Source: Nitrospiraceae bacterium
Lineage (GTDB): Bacteria > Nitrospirota > Nitrospiria > Nitrospirales > Nitrospiraceae
Length of the DNA: 64,000 nucleotides
Assembly (NCBI GenBank): GCA_035623075.1
Contig: DASPUC010000052.1
Coordinates: forward strand, 1-64,000
Reading direction: 5' to 3'
Below are positions 53,274 to 62,489 of this stretch, one piece after another (within the stretch, counting starts at the first letter, position 1; every line of letters starts with the position of its first letter). The notes under the pieces were generated by a model. It ran no database searches. It saw only the letters and a program-made list of their open reading frames with translations, and had not been told where the DNA came from. The position numbers were made by a program, and so were the translations under genes.

Positions 53274-54914
53274 ATGAAGGCGGCAGAGCTGCTGGTTCGT
53301 TGTCTGGAGAACGAAGGTGTCCAACTGGTTTTCGGGCTGCCAGGCGAGGAAACGCTCGAACTGATGGATGCGCTGCAAGCTTCTCGCATTCGCTTCATCG
53401 AGACTCGGCATGAACAGGGGGCATCGTTCATGGCCGACGTTTATGGACGACTTAGCGGAAAGGCCGGAGTCTGCCTCTCTACATTGGGACCCGGTGCGAC
53501 CAATCTCTTGACCGGTGTCGTCGATGCCAACTTGGATCGCGCCCCGCTGGTTGCGATTACCGGGCAAGCTTCGTTGAACCGGCGCCACAAGGAGTCCCAC
53601 CAATCCATCGATGTCATCTCGATGTTTAAACCCGTCACCAAATGGAATGCCTCGCTTCCGAAGGCAGAAGTCATTCCTGAAGCGGTTCGGAAGGCGTTCA
53701 AAATTGCTCAGGCAGAAAAACCGGGTGCAACCCATCTGGAGTTGCCGGAAGACGTGGCGGACGAACCGATCGGCGGCAATGAGAAATTGGAACCCTTGTT
53801 CGTCCAGGGACCTATCCTGCCGGAACCCTCACCCAATCAAGTTGCTCGTGCCGTTGAAACGATCGAGAGAGCGCAGCATCCTGTGCTGTTGGTCGGGAAC
53901 GGCGTAATTCGAGGAAGGGCACACGAGGAAGTCCGACGGTTCGCCCGGCGATTGCAGATTCCCGTCCTGCACACGTTTATGGCTAAGGGTGCTCTGCCGG
54001 ATAGTGATCCCCTCTCTCTGTACACCATCGGTCTCCAAGCCCGCGATTACGCAGCGGTCGTCATGGACCAGGCCGACGTGGTCGTCGCGCTCGGCTATGA
54101 TTTTGTAGAGTATGCACCCTGTTTCTGGAATTCCAATCGCACCAAGCGTATCGTGCACGTCGATGTGTCGCCTGCCGAAGTCGACGAACACTATATCGTC
54201 GAGGTAGGCGTATTGGGAGATATTCGACTGTCGTTAGACCACATTGCAGAGGGTTTAACGCCGTTCCCCTCCGCATGGGCACAAAGCGCCAGGAGAATCG
54301 TCCTAGACGGATTTGAAGCGGAATCGAGCGGTGAGGCATCCTGGCCGGTGAAGCCGCAATATCTTATGAGAGAGCTGCGCGCAGTACTCCAGCCTGACGA
54401 TCAGGTCATCTGCGATGTCGGGGCTCATAAGCTATGGATGGCCCGAATGTTTTCCTGCGAGGTTCCCAACTCTTGCATCATTTCGAACGGCTTTGCCGCG
54501 ATGGGGATTGGCGTGCCAGGTGCCATTGCGGCGAAATTGCTCCATCCCGAGCGGCGCGTGGTCGCAGTGACGGGAGACGGCGGGTTTCTCATGAACTCGC
54601 AGGAGTTAGAGACGGCCGTGCGGTTGCGTCTGCCACTGGTCATTTTGGTGTGGCGGGATGATGGGTATGGCGTGATCCGTTGGAAACAGATGGTCCGCTT
54701 CGGCCGGACTGCCTCCGTGGACTTCGGCAACCCTGATTTTGTTCGCTATGCGCAAAGCTTTGGGGCCGCTGGGTATCGGGTGACAGAACCATCCGAGCTT
54801 CGACCTATCCTCATCGAAGCGCTAAAAAGCGCAGTGACGGCAATCATCGATTGTCCGGTTGACTATGGAGAGAATCTCCGGCTGACGGAGCGCTTACATT
54901 CCCTTCCACATTAA
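53274..54914 (+). CDS. Acetolactate synthase-like thiamine diphosphate enzyme (large subunit only)
   Basis: The protein has 546 residues from ATG 53274 (MKAAELLVRCLENEGV), where AlsS-type proteins begin; GTG 53223 with its own ribosome site is an alternative. ThDP enzyme features are present: the Glu in FIETRHEQGASFMA, the GDGGFLMNSQELET metal/ThDP motif, and a central domain with VHVDVSPAEVDEH. No small regulatory subunit (ilvN) is next to it. It resembles the catabolic acetolactate synthase or a related decarboxylase and would condense two pyruvates to acetolactate. The exact substrate is not certain. Confidence 0.85.
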   Translation: MKAAELLVRCLENEGVQLVFGLPGEETLELMDALQASRIRFIETRHEQGASFMADVYGRLSGKAGVCLSTLGPGATNLLTGVVDANLDRAPLVAITGQASLNRRHKESHQSIDVISMFKPVTKWNASLPKAEVIPEAVRKAFKIAQAEKPGATHLELPEDVADEPIGGNEKLEPLFVQGPILPEPSPNQVARAVETIERAQHPVLLVGNGVIRGRAHEEVRRFARRLQIPVLHTFMAKGALPDSDPLSLYTIGLQARDYAAVVMDQADVVVALGYDFVEYAPCFWNSNRTKRIVHVDVSPAEVDEHYIVEVGVLGDIRLSLDHIAEGLTPFPSAWAQSARRIVLDGFEAESSGEASWPVKPQYLMRELRAVLQPDDQVICDVGAHKLWMARMFSCEVPNSCIISNGFAAMGIGVPGAIAAKLLHPERRVVAVTGDGGFLMNSQELETAVRLRLPLVILVWRDDGYGVIRWKQMVRFGRTASVDFGNPDFVRYAQSFGAAGYRVTEPSELRPILIEALKSAVTAIIDCPVDYGENLRLTERLHSLPH

Positions 54915-55046
54915 ATCAGAACGGTCTCCGGCCCCGATCTGTCGCTTGACTCAGAGGAACACACACCATTGATCGGTTAGTCGACCACCAACCGAAGACC
55001 GCGAGAATACCGGGCGCTTCTCCCAGGGCCGCTCGGATCGCCAGGG

Positions 55047-55271
55047 TCAGCCCGGTGGCAAGAGAAGATAGATACCGATTGCCAGGATCGGAGCTCCTAC
55101 GTACATGGCTTTTTTCCCGAACACGTCGTACAAGCCATAACAGAGGATCACCCATATCAACGTGTAATAAATCTGGGCGATGCCCCGGTAAGTGCCTCCC
55201 GCCCCTTCTGCAAGGGCGAAGGTGGGGAACCACACGGTGAGTGCGACCAGGAGACTGAACACGAGTTTCAT
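55047..55271 (-). CDS. Small membrane protein of unknown function
   Basis: The protein has 74 residues, starting at MKLVFSLLVALTVW with a good AAGGAGGAG site. A signal (about 1-20, ending FALA) is followed by two hydrophobic segments (IYYTLIWVILCYGLYDVF and AMYVGAPILAIGIYLLLPPG). No family is recognised. It stands alone. A 12-bp inverted repeat lies about 65-100 bp upstream of its start and might be regulatory. Confidence 0.65.
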   Translation of the reverse strand: MKLVFSLLVALTVWFPTFALAEGAGGTYRGIAQIYYTLIWVILCYGLYDVFGKKAMYVGAPILAIGIYLLLPPG

Positions 55272-55335
55272 CACGCTCCTCCTTTGAACGGGTGGGAATG
55301 CTTTCTTCAGCAAAGAAGGGTGATTCCATGCAGAT

Positions 55336-55369
55336 ACGCCCTCACGGCAAGACCGTACCGTGAGGGCGT
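55336..55369. repeat. Twelve-base inverted repeat
   Basis: ACGCCCTCACGG (55336-55347) and CCGTGAGGGCGT (55358-55369) form a 12-bp stem with a 10-base loop. It lies upstream of the start of the small membrane protein gene and has no T run on either strand. Its purpose is unclear. Confidence 0.5.
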
Positions 55370-55581
55370 CATGGTGTTCCTGAACGACTCAAACGTATAG
55401 GGTGAAGGAAGGCTACCCCGGCTGCATTCGCGGCCTCGCTCTAAGGCAATACCGCGTATCCTGCACTTTCTCGACTTATCTGTCAACACGAGGCACTGCC
55501 TGATCAGACTTGACGGCGTCTATTATTTTGACAAGGCCCCCTCATGATGCACATGCCAGAAAGACTTCGGTTGTAGCGTAC

Positions 55582-55971
55582 CTAGGATGGAGGTGCGCCC
55601 TGCCACAGCATATCGTATCCCAGCTCTTTTGTATCGGAGCACATAGCCGCCAACGCAGCGAACTTCTTACGAAAGACTTCATTGGCATGAGATCGTTCGT
55701 GATCCTCGAACGACCGCCAATAGGTGGCAATGACATAATGGTCGTCAGCGGTTCTGGAAGCCGAGAGCGAGCCTTCATTCGACACGAAGCCGGAAAATTT
55801 GAATACCTGCCCGGCAAGGAATCCACCTTTGTTGCCCCCATAGGTTTCTTTGACAACACTGCATAACTCCCCGACGGCTAGTTCGACATCTTCGAACGTG
55901 ACTCCGGGCTTGAGCGTCACGGTGTTGAAGAGCATTTTGGCACCGAAGGGCACGGTAATTGGACCGAACAT
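55582..55971 (-). CDS. Small protein resembling dimeric alpha-beta barrel monooxygenase-like proteins
   Basis: The protein has 129 residues, beginning MFGPITVPFGAKMLF at 55971. The pattern TVTLKPGVTFEDVELAVGELCSVVK, then an ADDHYVIATYWRSFEDHERSH segment resembles the ferredoxin-like dimeric alpha-beta barrel (ABM/NIPSNAP) fold, where an Asp/His pair may bind a ligand. No catalytic proof. A GGAGGATGAC region lies just upstream. It is a single-gene unit. Confidence 0.6.
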   Translation of the reverse strand: MFGPITVPFGAKMLFNTVTLKPGVTFEDVELAVGELCSVVKETYGGNKGGFLAGQVFKFSGFVSNEGSLSASRTADDHYVIATYWRSFEDHERSHANEVFRKKFAALAAMCSDTKELGYDMLWQGAPPS

Positions 55972-56159
55972 GTCATCCTCCTGGAAGGAGCGCCCAGCCA
56001 AGGCAGGAGCGCGGCATCGATCAACCAATGCGTGTCAACAGTACACACTATACCATTGAAAACCGAAGGGAGGGACCTTTACCTTGATCGAGACAATCCG
56101 GGACAGGAGGCAAAGGGACTGCGTCGTCGTTTCGCCAGCCGAGGAAAGGAGCTTCCCCC

Positions 56160-56630
56160 ATGGAATTTAAGACGGTGACAATGAACGCACAGAAAGCCAT
56201 CGCCCTTGTGGCACACGATAACAAAAAGCCGGATCTGCTCGCGTGGGCCAAGTTCAATCACCATCTCTTGGCCCAACACCGTCTGATGGCGACCGGTACA
56301 ACCGGCCTGCTACTCGAATCGGAATTGAAGCTACCAGTCATTCGCCTGCAGAGTGGTCCGTTGGGAGGAGACCAACAGATCGGCGCGAAAATCACGGAGG
56401 GGGAAATCGAATTTCTGATTTTCTTCTGGGACCCCCTTGAACCGCAGCCCCACGATCCTGACGTGAAGGCGTTGCTGCGCATTGCCGTCGTCTGGAATAT
56501 TCCCATCGCTTGCAATCGCGCCTCGGCAGACTTCATGATCTCCTCATCGCTGATGCCGACGGAATATGTCCGTCTGGTACCAGACTATGAAGGGTATCGC
56601 TCGCGCCGCTTGCCACCTCCGTCCGCTTAA
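56160..56630 (+). CDS. mgsA: Methylglyoxal synthase
   Basis: The protein has 156 residues. The family motifs are KKPDLLAWAKFN, LMATGTTGLLLE, VIRLQSGPLGGDQQIGAKI (with the phosphate-binding SGPLGGDQQIG), FFWDPLEPQPHDPDVKALLRIA and the IACNRASADFMI end. It converts dihydroxyacetone phosphate to methylglyoxal and phosphate. The ribosome site GGAAAGGAG is upstream. No glyoxalase gene is adjacent. Confidence 0.95.
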   Translation: MEFKTVTMNAQKAIALVAHDNKKPDLLAWAKFNHHLLAQHRLMATGTTGLLLESELKLPVIRLQSGPLGGDQQIGAKITEGEIEFLIFFWDPLEPQPHDPDVKALLRIAVVWNIPIACNRASADFMISSSLMPTEYVRLVPDYEGYRSRRLPPPSA

Positions 56631-56688
56631 TCGCTGTCGCATGTTCCGTCACCGACCCGGCCGGGGCCCAGGTCTTTCTCTGTCGTCA

Positions 56689-57987
56689 TCATGGCAACTG
56701 GTTGGAGGCAGGAGACGTCCCCGGCTGCAATCCAGTGTTGAGGGTATATGCGACCGCAAATGAGACGGCCGCGCAGAAGCTCAGGTAGAAGCTGGGAGCG
56801 TGGGTGTTACCACTCCACCCGATCAAAACGGTCGCTACAAGCGGCGCCGTTCCTCCGAAGAGGGCTGAGGCGATGTTATAGCCAAGCGAGAGACCAGTAT
56901 AGCGGTGTCGTGTGGGGAACAGCTCAGCGGTTGCAGCAAAGAATGGTCCCATGTAACACGAGACCATGATGGTTAACAGGACCTGCGCCGCGGCCATGTA
57001 GGGTAGGTCAGCGCTCGTCAACCAGAGGAACAGCGGGTAGGAGAAGATCGTGAGCCCGCCAGCTCCACCGAGCAGTAGCGGTTTGTGTCCGACCATGTCT
57101 GAACACCGGCCTGCCACCGGAATCAACAGGGCCAGAAGAGTCATGCAGCCTGTATTAAGGGCGAGGACTGCGCCGAGTGAGATTGTCGTCACCGTTACGA
57201 GATATGTCGTCAGAAAAACATACAGCAAGTAAAAGGCCACGCCGTGAAGCCAGACAAGACCGATCAGTTTCCCGAGCGGAGCACGATGATCTACGACCAC
57301 GTCTCGGAGAGGAGAAGTCGAGAGGACCCCAGACTGACGAACTAACTCGAAGGCGGGCGACTCCTTCGCTCTTGTGCGTAAGTACCACCCCGCCACGGCA
57401 ATCAGGCCACCCAGAACGAAGGGGACCCGCCACCCCCAGTGATGGAGGGAATCTTGTGGAAGGCTCAAGGCGAACAAGGCACCAATCCCGGACCCCAAGA
57501 GGGCACCGACCTGGGCACTGAACCCCGCCCAGCTTCCGACATAGCCTCGTTGCGATGGTCCGGCATGTTCCACGAGGAAGGTGACCGAGCCGGTAAACTC
57601 TCCGCCGACGGACAGTCCCTGAAGAAACCGGCAGAGCGTCAAGGCCAGCGGCGCAGCGATGCCGATCATCTCATAGGTCGGCAGGACCCCGACCAGACAG
57701 GTGGGGATGGCCATTAACAGGACCGACCAGGCCAAGGCGTCGCGCCGACCGAGGGTGTCGCCCCAGTATCCGAACAAGATGGCTCCAACAGGGCGTGCCA
57801 GGAACCCGATCGCAAAGACTCCAAAGGCGGTGATGAGGGAAAGGGAAGGATGTTCCGACGGAAAGAACAAGACGGCAAAGATAGGGGCGAAATATCCGTA
57901 CAGGGCAAAGTCGTACCATTCGAGGACATTGCCGATTGCGCCGGCGAGGAGAGTCCTGTTGATGATTGGGACGGTGCTTCTGTTCAT
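56689..57987 (-). CDS. MFS transporter, metabolite:H+ symporter (MHS) type
   Basis: The protein has 432 residues and twelve hydrophobic helices. It begins with GNVLEWYDFALYGYFAPIF, and the MHS signatures AIGFLARPVGAILFGYWGDTLGRR, LQGLSVGGEFTGSVTFLVEHA are clear, as in ProP/ShiA/KgtP. It imports small organic acids or osmolytes with protons. The substrate cannot be read from sequence. It is convergent with mgsA and divergent from the antiporter gene. Confidence 0.92.
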   Translation of the reverse strand: MNRSTVPIINRTLLAGAIGNVLEWYDFALYGYFAPIFAVLFFPSEHPSLSLITAFGVFAIGFLARPVGAILFGYWGDTLGRRDALAWSVLLMAIPTCLVGVLPTYEMIGIAAPLALTLCRFLQGLSVGGEFTGSVTFLVEHAGPSQRGYVGSWAGFSAQVGALLGSGIGALFALSLPQDSLHHWGWRVPFVLGGLIAVAGWYLRTRAKESPAFELVRQSGVLSTSPLRDVVVDHRAPLGKLIGLVWLHGVAFYLLYVFLTTYLVTVTTISLGAVLALNTGCMTLLALLIPVAGRCSDMVGHKPLLLGGAGGLTIFSYPLFLWLTSADLPYMAAAQVLLTIMVSCYMGPFFAATAELFPTRHRYTGLSLGYNIASALFGGTAPLVATVLIGWSGNTHAPSFYLSFCAAVSFAVAYTLNTGLQPGTSPASNQLP

Positions 57988-58121
57988 GCGATGATGGAAC
58001 TAGGGTGCGGCAGAACCGTACAGTTATACAAGCCTTATCTTGAACCCACCTCGTCCGATTCGACATGACTTCCGTAGAAATAGATTCAGTGAGGTGCGGT
58101 CACCGCTTTTGTTTGACGAAG

Positions 58122-58150
58122 TTGACACCGATTCCCTGCCCAAGTAGCCT
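58122..58150 (+). promoter_or_regulatory. Candidate promoter of the antiporter gene
   Basis: TTGACA at 58122-58127 is followed after 17 bases by TAGCCT at 58145-58150, a partial -10 match (T, A and the final T). It lies 50 bp upstream of the antiporter ATG, at a plausible distance. Weak. Confidence 0.3.
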
Positions 58151-58200
58151 GACTCCGCTTTTGTGCTCAGACGACTCTTCAGGGCGGACGGAAGTGAAGA

Positions 58201-59808
58201 ATGGAAAGTCTTCATCAGCTTGAACTTGTCATACTTTTGCTTGCAGTGGTCTTGGCCCTGACGACGATCGCTCAGAAGGTCATGATTCCCTATCCGATCC
58301 TTCTCGTCATTGGCGGACTGATCTTGGGAATCATACCGGGGCTTCCCACCCTGGCGTTGAGCCCGGATCTCGTCTTTTTGGTCTTCCTCCCGCCGATCCT
58401 CTGGGCTGCTGCTTATTTCACGTCTTGGCGCGAGTTTCGCGACAACCTCAGACCAATCTCATTGTTGGCAGTGGGGCTCGTGCTGGTCACGACAGCGGCA
58501 GTCGCAGCGGTTGCGCACGCGATGTTGCCCGGTATCGGATGGGCAGAAGCCGTTGCGTTGGGTGCCATTATCTCTCCACCGGATGCCGTGTCGGCGACAA
58601 CGATCGGACGACGTTTGCGTGTGCCACGTCGTGTCGTTACGATTTTAGAAGGGGAAAGTATGGTGAACGACGCCACGGCTCTCGTATTGTACCGTGCAGC
58701 TGTCAGTGTAGCGGTCGGAGGAAGCTTTACGCTCGGGCAGGCGTTTCTTCAGTTTATCGTAGCCGCCGTGGTCGGTGTCGCCATCGGTATTGCTGTCGGA
58801 ATGGCAACACGCTGGGCGCTTTGTGCGACAGACGACAGTTTTACACAGATCGCCATCACGTTACTGGCGCCGTATTTCGCCTGGGTGCTGGGCGAATCGA
58901 CCCATGCCTCTGCGGTGCTCGCATGCGTCGCAGGCAGCTTGCATGTCCGTCACCATTTTAGTGCAGCCGTCGCACCGACCACGCGTCTGCAGGCGCGTGT
59001 CGTGTGGAATCTCCTGGTTTTCCTGTTGAACGGGGTTATTTTCATCCTGATCGGTCTGCAGCTTGGTGCATTAAGCAAAGCCGTTGCCCCAGGCCAATTT
59101 GGGTCGGTGCTGATCGCCGGTACCTTCATAAGTCTTACCGCGGTTATGGTCCGTCTAGGATGGGTTCCCTTGGCGGCCGTGATTCCTCGGCTGATGAGTC
59201 CCTCACTGCGGAAGCGCGACCCTATGCCGCCTTGGTCGAACCTTCTCCTGATCGGCTGGACCGGCATGAGAGGAATTGTCACGCTGGCAGCTGCTCTAGC
59301 CTTGCCGGTCGCAACATCGGTCGGAACGCCGTTTCCATTCCGGGCCGAGATCATCTTGATCAGTTTTACGGTCATTTTGGTCACGCTGGTGCTGCAGGGA
59401 CTCTCCCTCGCCCCACTAATCCGGATGCTGCACCTCGACGAAGACCGTGGCCTCGAGCGAGAGGAAATGCTGGCACGAGAGCAGGCGGCTACGGCGGCCC
59501 TAGGCCGATTGGAGACGTTGGCAGCGGAGGAGGGGCTCACGGGAGATCATCTCAGTCGGCTTCGCATGTATTACGGCCGACAGAAGGAACGATTTGCGCA
59601 ATCCAGTCCTGTCGACTCGGACTGTTCTCTTGAGACCGGTGAAGCCTTCCGCCAGCTACGACATGAGACATTAACGGCGGAACGGTTGGCCTTGATTGCC
59701 CTTCGCAATGACGGCACGATCAGTGACGAGGTTCTCCATCGCCTGGAACATGAACTCGATATTGAGGCGCTTCGACACGGGATCGGTGAACGACGCCCGA
59801 CCAGGTGA
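58201..59808 (+). CDS. Na+/H+ antiporter, CPA1 (NhaP-like) family
   Basis: The protein has 535 residues with about 12 membrane helices in the first 420. The ion-binding region reads ALGAIISPPDAVSATTIGRRL, with ILEGESMVNDATALVLY, both standard for CPA1. The last 120 residues are a cytosolic helical region (LHLDEDRGLEREEMLAREQ). It exchanges Na+ or K+ for protons. ATG 58201 has a GGACGGAAG upstream. The antiporter is followed 22 bp later by a small C39-like gene. Confidence 0.92.
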   Translation: MESLHQLELVILLLAVVLALTTIAQKVMIPYPILLVIGGLILGIIPGLPTLALSPDLVFLVFLPPILWAAAYFTSWREFRDNLRPISLLAVGLVLVTTAAVAAVAHAMLPGIGWAEAVALGAIISPPDAVSATTIGRRLRVPRRVVTILEGESMVNDATALVLYRAAVSVAVGGSFTLGQAFLQFIVAAVVGVAIGIAVGMATRWALCATDDSFTQIAITLLAPYFAWVLGESTHASAVLACVAGSLHVRHHFSAAVAPTTRLQARVVWNLLVFLLNGVIFILIGLQLGALSKAVAPGQFGSVLIAGTFISLTAVMVRLGWVPLAAVIPRLMSPSLRKRDPMPPWSNLLLIGWTGMRGIVTLAAALALPVATSVGTPFPFRAEIILISFTVILVTLVLQGLSLAPLIRMLHLDEDRGLEREEMLAREQAATAALGRLETLAAEEGLTGDHLSRLRMYYGRQKERFAQSSPVDSDCSLETGEAFRQLRHETLTAERLALIALRNDGTISDEVLHRLEHELDIEALRHGIGERRPTR

Positions 59809-59830
59809 TGTCGGCTCCGGCGGGCGGGGT

Positions 59831-60322
59831 ATGAAAGAAATGGAAGGACACGTGAACCCTGTAATCCAGGAGGAACGGACAGGCTGTGGAATTGCCAGTG
59901 TGGCGACGGGAGTCGGCGTATGTTACCGGCTGGTGCAACGGGTAGCGCATCGATTAGGCATGTTCTCAGAAGATCCGCGACTGTGGTCTCAAACCGGTTA
60001 CGTGCGTCGATTACTTCGGCACTTCAGTATTCGGGTAGCAGGGGTTGAGGTGCGGTTTGTGTCATGGCAGACCCTGCCGCATCTCGCGCTGCTGGCGATC
60101 AAATGGCATACAGTGCACGGGTGCGAGTCCTGGCATTGGGTGGTTTTCTGGCGGGGGGCGAAGGGGGCCGTCGAGCTCGACCCTAACCCCTCGCTTCAAA
60201 GCCATCGACGTAGAGACTTCGGTCGCATGCACCCGCGATGGTTCATCCCCCTTACAAAGACCGCGCGCTCACCGGAGACGACTTGCGTGGGGGCCCGGAG
60301 GGTGGGGAAGAGGACGCAGTGA
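59831..60322 (+). CDS. C39-like papain-fold protease domain protein
   Basis: The protein has 163 residues. Catalytic-type Cys sits in TGCGIASVATGVGV (near residue 19), His in ESWHWVVFW and an acidic Asp in VELDPNPS, spaced as in the C39/C39-like peptidases that cut Gly-Gly leaders. It has no transporter domains. The start MKEMEGH at 59831 is the best of several; a longer frame overlaps the antiporter gene. The C-terminal 25 residues are basic and low-complexity, and may reflect a disrupted end. Free-standing C39-like proteins can be peptidases or inactive binders. Confidence 0.7.
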   Translation: MKEMEGHVNPVIQEERTGCGIASVATGVGVCYRLVQRVAHRLGMFSEDPRLWSQTGYVRRLLRHFSIRVAGVEVRFVSWQTLPHLALLAIKWHTVHGCESWHWVVFWRGAKGAVELDPNPSLQSHRRRDFGRMHPRWFIPLTKTARSPETTCVGARRVGKRTQ

Positions 60323-60542
60323 TAAATAGTGTTCACGGACGGGGCAGAGCGCTCGATCAGACGGTCGCATCGGAATGGATTCCCTCATGATCTAATTGGA
60401 TTCACGTTCATTGCTTCATTCCTCCTATCTCCTTTAGAAATCTCGGGAAATTCTTATCAACTGCTCGGCGCGTGTTTTGCTTGCTCCTTAGGAACAACGG
60501 ACGAGCACAGCCGTTCAACCAATCAAGATTCGATGGAGGATT

Positions 60543-61688
60543 ATGATGGGGATACGAATCCTGGTGGCCGACGACGACCCCGATATCGTCATGGGTCTGT
60601 CGGAACGACTGCGCTGGTTGGGCCATGAGGTAGTCGTGGCCGGTGATGGGCAGGCCGCAGTGACGGCAGTGGAGTCACACGCGATCGATCTAGTCTTCCT
60701 CGATATCGGGATGCCCCGGTTGGGCGGAATCGAGGCCCTCAAGCGAATCAGGAAACGGTGGCCCAACCTGCCGGTGGTTATCCTGACGGCGTACGGCACG
60801 ATTCGGTTGGCCGTCGAAGCGATGAAGGAAGGCGCCATCGACTTCATCACGAAACCGTTCGAATCGACGCAACTGGATGCGGTCGTGGCTACGGCCCTGG
60901 AACGAAGCGAACTCAAGGGAGAGGTCATGCAGCTCTTGGGAGAGATTAGCCACGACGTGAAGAATATGCTGATGCCGCTCGTCACGGGAACGGATCTCCT
61001 CGCGGAGGAAATCACCGACCTGTTCAAGGCGCTGCCCGAGATGGAATCCTCCCGCACCCAACAGAGCCACCATGTGTGTGAGGAAGTCATCCGGATGTTG
61101 CGCAACTCGTCCCAACGAATTCAGGACCGAATGAAGAGCATCGCCGATTATGTGGCGGTCACCAGCGCACCTCAAAAATTCGAGTCATGTCAAATCGACA
61201 AGATCGCCGCGAGCGTCGTCAAATCATTGCATGTGCTGGTGAAACAGAAACAGCTGGCGCTCAGACTCGTAGGGTTGGACACGCTGCCAGCGATCATGGC
61301 TGACGAAAATCGGCTCTATTCGGCCCTCTACAATCTCGTGCACAACGCCATTCCCGAAGTACCGGCGGGTGGCTCGATCACGATCCGCGGGTCTCACGAT
61401 CGGGGCGAACAGTTCATCGCGCTCACCGTCCAAGATACCGGGAAAGGGATGCCGCCGGAGGTGAGAGACAATTTGTTTACGAAGCGGCTCATCAGCCGAA
61501 AATCAGGCGGCACGGGATTGGGCACAAAGATCGTAAAAGATGCGGTCGATTCGCACGGCGGACAGATCACGGTCGACAGCCAAGTAGGGAAGGGCACGAC
61601 CTTTCACATCCGATTGCCGATCCATCAGTCAGTACCCGCTCAGAAACCCGAGTGCTCTGTCCGAGCTGAGAATAGGGCAGGATGGTAA
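60543..61688 (+). CDS. Receiver-first histidine kinase (REC-HisKA-HATPase)
   Basis: The protein has 381 residues. A receiver is at residues 1-120 (ILVADDDPDIVMGL, VFLDIGMPRLGG with phospho-Asp, LTAYG, FITKPFES). A dimerisation helix with phospho-His follows near 138-170 (EISHDVKNMLMP), and an ATPase near 230-370 (YNLVHNAI, DTGKGMPPE, GTGLGTKIVKDAV). No sensor or membrane segment is seen, so its input is through the receiver. It lacks a partner regulator next to it. A GAGGATTATG context precedes the ATG. Confidence 0.9.
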   Translation: MMGIRILVADDDPDIVMGLSERLRWLGHEVVVAGDGQAAVTAVESHAIDLVFLDIGMPRLGGIEALKRIRKRWPNLPVVILTAYGTIRLAVEAMKEGAIDFITKPFESTQLDAVVATALERSELKGEVMQLLGEISHDVKNMLMPLVTGTDLLAEEITDLFKALPEMESSRTQQSHHVCEEVIRMLRNSSQRIQDRMKSIADYVAVTSAPQKFESCQIDKIAASVVKSLHVLVKQKQLALRLVGLDTLPAIMADENRLYSALYNLVHNAIPEVPAGGSITIRGSHDRGEQFIALTVQDTGKGMPPEVRDNLFTKRLISRKSGGTGLGTKIVKDAVDSHGGQITVDSQVGKGTTFHIRLPIHQSVPAQKPECSVRAENRAGW

Positions 61689-61752
61689 CAAGGTTGCCGG
61701 AATGTGTGCATGGATGGAGCCCTCTTTTGAGATGCGGAAGCGGAACGGTATC

Positions 61753-62489
61753 TTAGTGGGACCAGACCCGCTCTGGCTCTTGTTGGAACGGATAGACGTG
61801 GAGCATCCAGCCGAAGACTTGTGAGTAGAATTTCCCGTTTGCTGCTTCGCATTCTTCCTTTGTTGCAATCGATCCCTTAAATCCAAATCGTGTCCAATCG
61901 GCCGAGGCTGTGATTCCATTTCGGGGAAAACAGAGGTTCACGTGAGCATGCCACTGCCCTATGCTCAGAGGAACACGCTTGTCCAATCGCTCTTCGCTCA
62001 TTCCCTTTGGCGCCGTATACATCGCGCCTTCGAGCTCATAGCCGTCTGCCGTCTTCTTGTACAGCAGCGACGTTGTTCAGCCGGATTGAAACGGAAGGCA
62101 GCTTTGAATCCTCTCCACTTACTGGTGAAATGGTAGTGGGGTTGTTTGACTTCCGGGTGAAATGGCTCGAACCCGTCCTCGATCGCAACGCGATAGTCCT
62201 GATATTTGACGAGTGCCTCTCGGAGCGTCCGTACGATGCTCGCCGCACGGGCTTCGTCTCCGCCAGCCAGAGGGCGGCGAGTCGTCCACTTCATAGGAGG
62301 CCCCATCCGCTGGTGTGTCTCGGTCATCGCCTCTGTCGCGCCCTGCTCGTGATGATGTTCTTCCGTCATTTCATGCTGATGAGGTCCCTGCATGTCCTCC
62401 TCTGCTCCTGATATCTGTATCATGCTGGTGCCGTGCCACAACCAGACGACCGATGCTATGAGGAACCAATATGCCATCCTAGAGCTCAA
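61753..62489 (-). pseudogene. Histidine-rich secreted protein, gene broken by a frameshift
   Basis: The N-terminal part (62489 to about 62076) has a signal (residues 1-28) and the His-rich stretch EEHHHEQG, then YDYRVAIEDGFEPFHPEV-like sequence and PHYHFTSKWRG. It ends in frame with NPAEQ, then loses coding sense. The next frame resumes with TSLLYKKTADGYELEGAMY and goes on to VWSH at 61753. Reading GCTGAACAACG as GCTGAACCAACG (one added C) joins them as NPAEPTSLLY, giving one protein of about 245 residues. So it is a one-base deletion or an assembly error. The gene overlaps the end of the nitrilase gene by 11 bases. Metal binding is inferred from the histidines. Confidence 0.7.
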
